Below, one piece after another: positions 1 to 4,589 of a stretch of 5,751 nt of DNA (within the stretch, counting starts at the first letter, position 1; each line of letters opens with the position of its first letter). Both the position numbers and the translations under genes were made by a program. The notes beneath the pieces are model-generated. The model was not told the DNA's origin. It was given only the letters and a program-made list of their open reading frames with translations, and ran no database searches. This stretch comes from an uncultured Planctomycetaceae bacterium (GTDB lineage Bacteria > Planctomycetota > Planctomycetia > Pirellulales > JACPPG01): contig CAMFLN010000259.1 in NCBI GenBank assembly GCA_945957305.1, forward strand, positions 1-5,751, in the 5' to 3' direction.

Positions 1-183
1 CGCTTGAGCTTAGGCGCGGGAGTCAGCGACGTGTTACCCGGGCTGGACATGGACGTCCTGGCCGGCGGAATGTTTCCGGCGTCCGAGCAGTTGGGCGATA
101 TCACGTCCGTGAGCGTCAATAGTTATTGGATTGGCGCTGGCTTGACGTGGCGCTACGGCCGTGGCGCTTGCGGGATGAACTGA
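1..183 (+). CDS. C-terminal end of a probable outer-membrane beta-barrel protein (FadL/OMPP1-like), partial
   Basis: The frame is open from base 1 and gives 60 residues before the TGA at 181-183; the start lies outside the window. The residues alternate hydrophobic and polar in short runs, for example SLGAGVSDVLPGLDMDVLAGG and then SYWIGAGLTWRYG. This is the pattern of transmembrane beta-strands, with a final strand rich in Gly and aromatic residues. The closing GAGLTWRYG resembles the last strand of the OMPP1/FadL/TodX family, which carries hydrophobic compounds across the outer membrane. That family name is recognition from a short fragment and could be wrong; another outer-membrane barrel is possible. 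Oddly, the protein does not end on an aromatic residue but carries a seven-residue tail (RGACGMN) with a cysteine. The gene converges with the minus-strand anti-sigma gene, 35 bp away. A minus-strand frame over 34-222 looks like its shadow. Confidence 0.5.
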   Translation, partial: RLSLGAGVSDVLPGLDMDVLAGGMFPASEQLGDITSVSVNSYWIGAGLTWRYGRGACGMN

Positions 184-233
184 GCCGCGGGGAAACGGCA
201 GGCGAAGCGTATGCCGGCTCACTCTGCCTTTTT
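181..233 (+). terminator. Candidate terminator between convergent genes
   Basis: TGAGCCG at 181-187 and CGGCTCA at 215-221 are perfect 7-bp inverted arms with a 27-nt interior. The interior contains a further GGCA/TGCC pairing (197-200 and 212-215) that competes for one base. A run of five T follows at 229-233, eight bases after the right arm, as expected for an intrinsic terminator of the plus-strand gene. The first three bases of each arm are the TGA stop codons of the two converging genes. On the minus strand there is no T run after the stem, so termination of the anti-sigma gene here is less certain. The long interior makes the hairpin weaker than a classic terminator. Confidence 0.4.
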
Positions 234-998
234 GGGCGGAGGAACGTCAGCCGGGTAAAGATAGTCCATCACACGCGGTTCAGAGAACGGCGACAATTCG
301 TACATCACCAGTCCCGCTAGCTCTTTGTGGAATAGATGAAGTCCTGATTTCTTATCCGGTTGTGCCGGAAGATAGCCGCTGTTCTCGCGATCGACGAAGA
401 CCATGACCGGCGTACCATTAACACGCGCGAGCATGGTGGTGGTGTAGCGGCTCAAGCCGCCGAAGTACGCCAGGCCGACCATGTGCGTACCCTCGGGCAT
501 GGCGGCCAGTAATAGCCCTTGCCCCTGCCGCTCGAAAAATGTGGAAGCAAAAACGTGGTCGTCTTCGCACACCCAGGTTGGTTTGAATCCTGCGGCCACG
601 CGCTGTTCGTAGATCGTGGCCAGCGGAATCACCGGGTTGTATACCGGTCGCTTCGTCTGCGAATAATACTGCCAACCAAGCACACCCCAAACGACGGCCG
701 CTGCCGCTGCGGCGCCGATCAGGGACAGCGCACGCCGCGAAGTGCGTGGGATCTTCAGGATAGGCTTGTCGGCGGCCGCCGACGCGCGCACTTGCTCCAG
801 TAAATGGGCCGGAGCCGCGGGAGGAGGAAAACTGCCCTGCAGGGACGCATTGATCTGCTGCTGCAAACGCAACTCCGCTTGCAATTGGGGACTTGCCGCC
901 AGTTCAGCCTGAAAACGCGCGCGCGCCTCGGCGGACATCGTACCGTCGAGGTACGCGTCGAGATCGTGGGCGGCGGGTTTCTCGGGCCTGTCACTCAT
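219..998 (-). CDS. Membrane-anchored anti-sigma factor, no zinc motif
   Basis: A 259-residue protein encoded directly after an ECF sigma gene; its ATG (998-996) overlaps the sigma TGA as ATGA, implying translational coupling. Residues 10-55 (HDLDAYLDGTMSAEARARF, then Q/L-rich helices) have the form of a short cytoplasmic anti-sigma domain that would bind and sequester the sigma factor. The usual H-x3-C-x2-C zinc motif is absent. After a Pro/Ala linker (57-65) comes one membrane span at about 90-109 (ALSLIGAAAAAAVVWGVLGW), with Arg on the cytoplasmic side. The remaining 145 or so residues would lie outside the inner membrane. They contain one cysteine (C144, WVCEDD), the stretch MVFVDRENSG and a conserved-looking end (ELAGLVMYELSPFSEPRVMDYLYP). 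I cannot name this outer domain; it may sense the signal. An AAGGGGAG lies upstream but about 15 nt from the ATG, farther than ideal, which also favours coupling. The anti-sigma role rests on context and architecture. Confidence 0.8.
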   Translation of the reverse strand: MSDRPEKPAAHDLDAYLDGTMSAEARARFQAELAASPQLQAELRLQQQINASLQGSFPPPAAPAHLLEQVRASAAADKPILKIPRTSRRALSLIGAAAAAAVVWGVLGWQYYSQTKRPVYNPVIPLATIYEQRVAAGFKPTWVCEDDHVFASTFFERQGQGLLLAAMPEGTHMVGLAYFGGLSRYTTTMLARVNGTPVMVFVDRENSGYLPAQPDKKSGLHLFHKELAGLVMYELSPFSEPRVMDYLYPADVPPPKKAE

Positions 999-1618
999 AA
1001 TCGCGTTGGGTCGCTCCCCTTTGTAGAGCTATAAGGCTGATTCAACCGCGCGCGAAGCTGTTCGCGCGCGCGGTGAACGTGGCTCATGGCCGTGCCAGCG
1101 GGAATTTGCAACGTCGCCGCGATTTCGTCGTACGAGAGCTGCTGCACGGTCCGTAACAGCAAACACGCCCTAGCGATCTCTGCCACATCGGCCAGCGCGG
1201 CCAGCACTTCGTCATCGAAATCCTTCTGATACGGCGTGAGTTGACCATCCCGGCCCACTGCTAGGGGTGAGGCATTTTGCGAAATCGCGGAGTGCGCCGC
1301 CGACTGGTCCAAAGTCAGCGGATCGGTGGGCAGGGTGCTTTGGCGGCCAAGCTTGCGAACATGATTGAGGGCGGTGAGTCGCACGATCTGCGCCATCCAA
1401 GCAGAAAAGTTGCTTCCCTCCTGGAATTCGCCGAGTTTGCGCAGCGCTACCAGCGCCGCTTCCTGAACAATGTCGTCGGCTTCTGTGCGGTCACCGGTTA
1501 TTGCGGCCGCGATCAGCCACAGCCGTTGGTAGGCCGCGGAAAGTCGCGACGCAAATGCTTCCACGTCAAGCACTGGCAGTCGCCTGCACCCCCATCGATC
1601 TTGCGACAGCGCGGACAA
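995..1618 (-). CDS. ECF-type RNA polymerase sigma factor (paired with anti-sigma)
   Basis: A 207-residue sigma-70 family protein with only regions 2 and 4, which defines an extracytoplasmic-function sigma factor. Region 2 spans about residues 24-90: AYQRLWLIAAAITGDRTEAD, then DIVQEAALVALRKLG, and FSAWMAQIVRLTALNHVRK, which matches the DNA-melting part. Region 4 spans about 137-192, with a helix-turn-helix (LSYDEIAATLQIPAGTAMSH, then VHRAREQLRARL) that would read the -35 element. The linker of about 45 residues is polar. It would direct RNA polymerase to a stress or surface regulon and be held by the co-encoded anti-sigma factor. The start is uncertain: the longest form begins with TTG at 1618, just after an in-frame TGA, and GAGGA lies 14 nt upstream. 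A GTG at 1573 (residue 16, VLDVEAF) gives a protein closer to the normal ECF N-terminus and may be the true start. I see no convincing promoter upstream. Confidence 0.9.
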   Translation of the reverse strand: MSALSQDRWGCRRLPVLDVEAFASRLSAAYQRLWLIAAAITGDRTEADDIVQEAALVALRKLGEFQEGSNFSAWMAQIVRLTALNHVRKLGRQSTLPTDPLTLDQSAAHSAISQNASPLAVGRDGQLTPYQKDFDDEVLAALADVAEIARACLLLRTVQQLSYDEIAATLQIPAGTAMSHVHRAREQLRARLNQPYSSTKGSDPTRL

Positions 1619-1741
1619 CTCAAGCTGTCAATTCCTCGCCGAGCGCTCCCGTAACGCCGCGAAAAACCACCAAGTTTGCAACTGTCCTGTACCGATACCT
1701 TAACCCCCTCACGCTCGCCCAGGGGAGCCCCCTTGTATCAG

Positions 1742-1796
1742 GCGATGGCATCGGGCGATGCTGGGCTCCATCGCGAGAGGGCTCTGCACCGGCCCT
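1742..1796. repeat. Inverted repeats with alternative pairings upstream of the sigma/anti-sigma operon
   Basis: GCGATGG (1742-1748) and CCATCGC (1768-1774) are perfect 7-bp arms. Nested inside is CATCG (1749-1753) opposite CGATG (1756-1760). The six bases GCGATG occur twice, at 1742-1747 and 1755-1760, so CATCGC (1769-1774) can pair with either copy and the folds exclude one another. AGGGC (1778-1782) and GCCCT (1792-1796) form a further short hairpin. The block lies about 125-180 bp before the TTG start of the minus-strand sigma gene. It could be part of its leader RNA, an operator, or chance structure in GC-rich DNA. No coding frame here looks real. Confidence 0.35.
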
Positions 1797-1837
1797 GTCA
1801 CAACTAAATGTCGCCGCAGGGCCGATTTCTTGCGGTT

Positions 1838-1869
1838 GTGGCGAAAAGTTCGCCACGAAAGCTTTCGTG
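1838..1869 (-). terminator. Two overlapping stem-loops after the DUF1559 gene, candidate terminator
   Basis: GTGGCGAA (1838-1845) and TTCGCCAC (1849-1856) form a perfect 8-bp stem with a 3-nt loop. CACGAAAGCTTTCGTG (1854-1869) is a perfect 16-bp palindrome. The two share CAC at 1854-1856, so in RNA they compete for three base pairs. They begin 8 bp past the TAG of the DUF1559 gene, a normal place for a terminator. Neither is followed by a T run on either strand, so a classic intrinsic terminator is not shown. RNA 3'-end protection or a protein-binding site are alternatives. Confidence 0.5.
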
Positions 1870-1876
1870 CGAGCGG

Positions 1877-2902
1877 CTAGTTGACCGTCGTGCCGATGAC
1901 TTCTCCGTCGCTGCGCGTCGACAGAGCCTGGTAGGTGCTGCCATCGAGCGAGGTCGGCAAAAACACAACGTGCCCATCGGCATAAAGAAAATTGACGCCG
2001 GTGCCATGCAGGCTGAAGAATTGATTGATTTCGCTCTGCGGATCGCCGGGTCCGCGTCCTGACCCGGTATGGCCGAGCACCATGCCAAAGCTGGGTTTAA
2101 GTCGCGGGAGAGCGATTTCTCCCTTCTCCTGCTCGGGAAACATTTGTGCCCCGGTAACTGCTCCCACCCAGGTGGCCTCGCCCAGCAGGTAAGCGCGCTC
2201 CCCAACAGCTAAGGTTTGCGACGTACCGTCGGTGATGTCGGCGAAGCGTGTCCGGCTATTGCGGAAGAAAATGCCAGCGCCAACGGGATTCTGGTCGCTG
2301 GGCCCCATAACTCCCACGTAGGGAGCAAAACCGACTTTGCAAATCAGCCGCGAGGGATTGCCTGTCGCGTCACGCACTTCGGCGGGCCAGGCTGGGTACT
2401 GAATCTCGTTTGCCGGGCAGAGCAAGCTGGGCATCGTCTTTTGCCGTATGCTGTTCGCCGGATCTTCGATCGGTAGCGAAAAATTCAATCCACTCCAGAT
2501 GCCCGACTGTTCGAGCTGCGGCAATAACATGGCACACCATCCCCAACCGGGGCCGGTCTCCGTGCCAGCGGACGATACATTGCTCAGATACCCCGGCGGC
2601 AGCACGGTATGTGCCTCGTGGTAGGACATCAGGGCAATACCGATTTGTTTCAGGTTGTTCGCACATTGGGTGCGCCGCGCCGCGCTGCGGGCCGCTTGCA
2701 CAGCAGGCAAGAGCAGGCTCACGAGGATGCCGATGATGGCGATCGTCACCAGCAATTCGACCAGCGTGAATCCCGCGAGCGCTCGATCGGCAGTCGAGAG
2801 CCGACGGCTCAGCGCTGAAGCGGGAGCCGTGTCGCTCGCCCCACGCGCGAGAGAAGCTCTGCGAGCTACGTCGGAGAAAACCGAACGGGAATTCCGCGCC
2901 AT
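1877..2902 (-). CDS. DUF1559 protein with type II pseudopilin (GspG/prepilin-like) N-terminus
   Basis: From the ATG at 2902 this is a 341-residue protein. Residues 45-61 (FTLVELLVTIAIIGILV) after AG at 43-44 form the class III prepilin signal: cleavage after Gly, Phe at +1, Glu at +5, then a hydrophobic helix. The following AVQAARSAARRTQCANNLKQ and the sequence up to LPPGYLS are typical of the DUF1559 family. The C-terminal HGTGVNFLYADGHVVFL (about residues 299-315) and YQALSTRSDGEV are its closing motif. A prepilin peptidase would process it, and it would probably assemble in or be held by the cell envelope; the family's exact job is not known. The frame also runs up to a GTG at 3061, but that adds 53 unrelated-looking residues and overlaps the sigma gene, so ATG 2902 is preferred. 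It still leaves an unusually long 44-residue leader, and no ribosome binding site is visible before it. Confidence 0.9.
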   Translation of the reverse strand: MARNSRSVFSDVARRASLARGASDTAPASALSRRLSTADRALAGFTLVELLVTIAIIGILVSLLLPAVQAARSAARRTQCANNLKQIGIALMSYHEAHTVLPPGYLSNVSSAGTETGPGWGWCAMLLPQLEQSGIWSGLNFSLPIEDPANSIRQKTMPSLLCPANEIQYPAWPAEVRDATGNPSRLICKVGFAPYVGVMGPSDQNPVGAGIFFRNSRTRFADITDGTSQTLAVGERAYLLGEATWVGAVTGAQMFPEQEKGEIALPRLKPSFGMVLGHTGSGRGPGDPQSEINQFFSLHGTGVNFLYADGHVVFLPTSLDGSTYQALSTRSDGEVIGTTVN

Positions 2903-2939
2903 GGGACCACGCGTAAACCAAGGGCAGCTGGCTCGACAA

Positions 2940-2990
2940 GGTGACGCTTTCGCAATGTTAAACGTCACCGGCTGCAAAGCAACTGCTTTG
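2940..2990 (-). terminator. Two tandem stem-loops between the sigma and DUF1559 genes, candidate terminator
   Basis: CAAAGCA (2975-2981) and TGCTTTG (2984-2990) are perfect inverted arms, giving a 6-bp stem with a 4-nt loop. GGTGACG (2940-2946) and CGTCACC (2963-2969) form a second perfect 7-bp stem, extended by TTT/AAA past one bulged C. They start 15 bp after the TAG of the sigma gene (3006-3008) and end 37 bp before the ATG of the DUF1559 gene. No T run follows. They may end the sigma transcript, cut read-through, or form a leader structure for the DUF1559 mRNA. Confidence 0.4.
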
Positions 2991-3005
2991 TCAGACCGTA
3001 CCGCT

Positions 3006-3668
3006 CTATTTCGCCTTGCTTGGCTTATGGACCAGCTTTTTCCCTGTTTTGCGGTGGACACCCAATGTCTTGCGCAGGGCGCGAATCCCTAGCAGGATGC
3101 GGGTTTTCGCGGTTCCCAAGGGAATTGCCTCGCGTTCGGCAATCTGTTGGTGTGTCAGCCCGGCAAAATAGGAGAGCGAGATCGCCGATCGCTGCTCGGC
3201 CGGTAGCCGTCCCAAGGCCTGATGGATATGTTGCGCTGCTTCGACTTTGGCCAGCTCCATCAAGGGATCGTTATACGGCGCTTCGATTTGCGGCAAGGCC
3301 CCCGTGGCGTCAGGCCGGCGGCGGCGCACAAAGTCGAGCAGCCGTGAGCGCGCCAGCAGCGTAAGCCAGGCCTCGGGCGACGAGCGGTAAGGAGAGTAAA
3401 AGCTGGCGGAACGCCACACCTGCTGGAAGGTTTCTTGCAGCACGTCCTCGGCATCAGCGCGATGCCGGAGCGAGCGGATCAGCATCCCCAACAGCCGCGG
3501 AGCGTGGCGGTCGTATAAAGCCGCATAGGCCGATCGATCGCCGGCGACGATGTCAGTGATCAGTTCCTCGTCGATGGCGGTTTCCGTATTGCCGCCAGCG
3601 GTGCGCACGGACGCTCCCGAATGCCGGCCGGAAACGTCATTTTCGAGGGCAGTTTGCCGTTCCCGCAC
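3006..3668 (-). CDS. ECF-type RNA polymerase sigma factor (no adjacent anti-sigma)
   Basis: A 220-residue ECF sigma factor. Region 2 covers about residues 48-118: YAALYDRHAPRLLGMLIRSL, then RADAEDVLQETFQQVWRSA, and PEAWLTLLARSRLLDFVRRR for promoter melting. Region 4 covers about 145-200: ALGRLPAEQRSAISLSYFAG, then LTHQQIAEREAIPLGTAKTR, ending in a canonical helix-turn-helix for -35 recognition. The first 35 residues are a polar extension and the last 20 are basic (RKTGKKLVHKPSKAK). The start is GTG at 3668, supported by AAGGAAG at 3680-3674, five bases upstream. It differs clearly from the other sigma factor in this window, so the two are not a recent duplication. ECF factors of this look are often followed by an anti-sigma gene; here a DUF1559 gene follows instead. 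Its regulator may be encoded elsewhere, or it may be controlled by transcription alone. A 7-bp inverted repeat lies about 84 bp upstream of the start. Confidence 0.92.
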   Translation of the reverse strand: MRERQTALENDVSGRHSGASVRTAGGNTETAIDEELITDIVAGDRSAYAALYDRHAPRLLGMLIRSLRHRADAEDVLQETFQQVWRSASFYSPYRSSPEAWLTLLARSRLLDFVRRRRPDATGALPQIEAPYNDPLMELAKVEAAQHIHQALGRLPAEQRSAISLSYFAGLTHQQIAEREAIPLGTAKTRILLGIRALRKTLGVHRKTGKKLVHKPSKAK

Positions 3669-3673
3669 GTTCG

Positions 3674-3680
3674 CTTCCTT
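3674..3680 (-). promoter_or_regulatory. Ribosome binding site of the sigma gene at 3006-3668
   Basis: The minus strand reads AAGGAAG, then CGAAC, then GTG. This is a strong Shine-Dalgarno match at normal spacing. It fixes the GTG start at 3668, and it is the clearest ribosome binding site in the window. Confidence 0.75.
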
Positions 3681-3751
3681 GATGCCTGTTTCTGAGGCCG
3701 AGAGCCTGTGCTGCGGACCGCTGGGCCGAAACCCTCGCCGTGCATGTGAGA

Positions 3752-3772
3752 ATTCACTCCGAACAAGTGAAT
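3752..3772. repeat. Inverted repeat upstream of the sigma gene, possible operator
   Basis: ATTCACT (3752-3758) and AGTGAAT (3766-3772) are perfect 7-bp arms separated by seven bases, and the symmetry extends outward to AG/CT past one extra A. The arms are AT-rich within GC-rich surroundings. The centre lies about 95 bp before the GTG start of the sigma gene, which suits a transcription-factor site near its promoter. It could equally be a hairpin or chance. Confidence 0.3.
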
Positions 3773-3934
3773 CTACGGACTAATGTCGCACGTAGGAGAT
3801 GTCGGCAGGTCACGGCGGCCTGATCCTTGCCCCCTGCGCTGTGGATGCGCGCCAGCCGAGTGCCTTGCACTGGCAAATGTCGTGGGAAGCGCCGAATCTT
3901 GCACGAATCTGCGTGCGGGCGAAGTTTATTTTCC

Positions 3935-3960
3935 GAGCGGCAGAATCAGCTTTGCCGCGC
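3935..3960 (-). terminator. Weak stem-loop after the TM2 gene
   Basis: GCGGCA (3937-3942) and TGCCGC (3953-3958) form a 6-bp stem with a 10-nt loop, plus one outer G-C pair past a mismatch. It lies about 30 bp downstream of the TGA of the zinc-ribbon/TM2 gene. There is no T run after it on the minus strand, so it is only a possible terminator. Confidence 0.3.
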
Positions 3961-3987
3961 TAGCCGCACGGATCGAAAAGAGCGGCA

Positions 3988-4413
3988 TCAAGCCGTTCGA
4001 GAGCGCACCGCCGCGGCGTTCAGCCGTTCGGCCTCGGAATACGCGTCATACATGCCCCAGATCCAAACGGCGCAGAACGTTACGAATCCGATACAGAGCA
4101 ACATGAGCAACGTGTTAACGAACTGCAGCACAATCAGGGCGATGCCTTTGCCGATTTGCCCGTTATAGATCTGTCCCAACCCGGTCCAGAAAAAGCTCAG
4201 CACAGCCGCCAGGCCGGGGTTCTTGCGCGGTTTAGTCCCCTGCTGAATGCGCGACAAGCGTTGGGTCGCCGGGCTTTGCGTGAGCGCTTGCGCTCGCATG
4301 ACGGCCGACGGCATCTGAAACTGCTGGTGACAATAGGGACATGTCACCACCTGGTCCGACATCTGGCCATCGTCCAATACGTGTCCGCTGCAATGGGGAC
4401 ATGCCGCATGCAT
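3988..4413 (-). CDS. Zinc-ribbon and TM2-domain membrane protein
   Basis: A 141-residue protein in two parts. The N-terminus has two CxxC knuckles, C5-P-H-C8 and C25-P-Y-C28, forming a four-cysteine zinc ribbon of the kind common at planctomycete protein N-termini. A polar linker (about 36-62) follows. The C-terminal half is a TM2 domain: KNPGLAAVLSFFWTGLGQIY, then NGQIGKG, then a long hydrophobic stretch at about 90-119, ending in WGMYDAY. The GLGQIYNGQ turn and the final D-A-Y are TM2 hallmarks. Two helices would form a hairpin in the inner membrane with the ribbon in the cytoplasm. The function of such proteins is not known. The ATG at 4413 is preceded by GCAGGA about nine bases upstream, a reasonable ribosome binding site. 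The gene stands alone: 176 bp after the CinA gene and 319 bp before the sigma gene. Confidence 0.88.
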   Translation of the reverse strand: MHAACPHCSGHVLDDGQMSDQVVTCPYCHQQFQMPSAVMRAQALTQSPATQRLSRIQQGTKPRKNPGLAAVLSFFWTGLGQIYNGQIGKGIALIVLQFVNTLLMLLCIGFVTFCAVWIWGMYDAYSEAERLNAAAVRSRTA

Positions 4414-4517
4414 GACGAGTGGTCCTGCGAAAAAATCGAAAGTGGGGGCCGGGGCGTTCCTCTACGGCAAACGCTGACAGGGTATTCGCTCGCCACGGGG
4501 GTTTCTTATCCCTCCAC

Positions 4518-4544
4518 AGGTGCGGAAGACTTTGCCACGCACTT
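4518..4544 (-). terminator. Possible stem-loop after the CinA gene
   Basis: AGGTGCG (4518-4524) and CGCACTT (4538-4544) pair over seven bases with one G-T wobble and a 13-nt loop. It begins about 45 bp after the TAA of the CinA gene (4590-4592). No T run follows. The rest of 4414-4589 contains only the ribosome binding site of the TM2 gene and a T6 run on the minus strand just before it. Confidence 0.22.
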
Positions 4545-4589
4545 GCCCTAAACGCTGTTTTCCTTGGGTGTTACGTTGTTGGCGCGAGA

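Larger units (their letters stand above)
3669..3987. other. 319-bp intergenic region with scattered inverted repeats
   Basis: No reading frame here looks like a protein; the open frames on both strands are low-complexity Arg/Ser/Pro-rich shadows. The stretch must contain the promoter of the minus-strand sigma gene (start 3668) and the end of the TM2 gene transcript (stop 3988-3990). I see no convincing -35/-10 pair. Besides the two repeats listed separately, short stems occur at 3901-3916 (GCACG/CGTGC) and 3851-3874 (AGTGC/GCACT with an outer GCC/GGC). In DNA this rich in GC such short stems can arise by chance. Confidence 0.5.

Noticed and set aside
1620..1856. A 78-codon minus-strand frame in the gap before the sigma/anti-sigma operon
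   Set aside because: Its first codons lie across the stem-loop at 1838-1856, the product has no recognisable pattern, and inverted repeats explain the region better.
2370..2939. A 189-codon minus-strand frame overlapping the DUF1559 gene
   Set aside because: It lies in another frame of a gene with clear family motifs, and its own translation is rich in Arg, Ser, His and Cys with no domain.
2903..2940. A possible promoter before the DUF1559 gene (TTGTCG, 16 bp, TTTACG on the minus strand)
   Set aside because: The match to sigma-70 boxes is poor, especially at -10, and it would leave a leader of only a few bases.
995..3668. The two sigma genes as a tandem duplication
   Set aside because: They differ in length, linker, region 2 and region 4 sequence, and in their downstream partners, so only family-level similarity remains.
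3783..4168. Plus-strand frames over the gap between the TM2 and sigma genes
   Set aside because: They run into the antisense of the TM2 gene, are Arg/Ser/Cys-rich, and have no supporting motif.
4469..4557. Direct repeat AAACGCTG at 4469-4476 and 4550-4557
   Set aside because: Eight bases twice in 90 bp with no further symmetry or context is compatible with chance.
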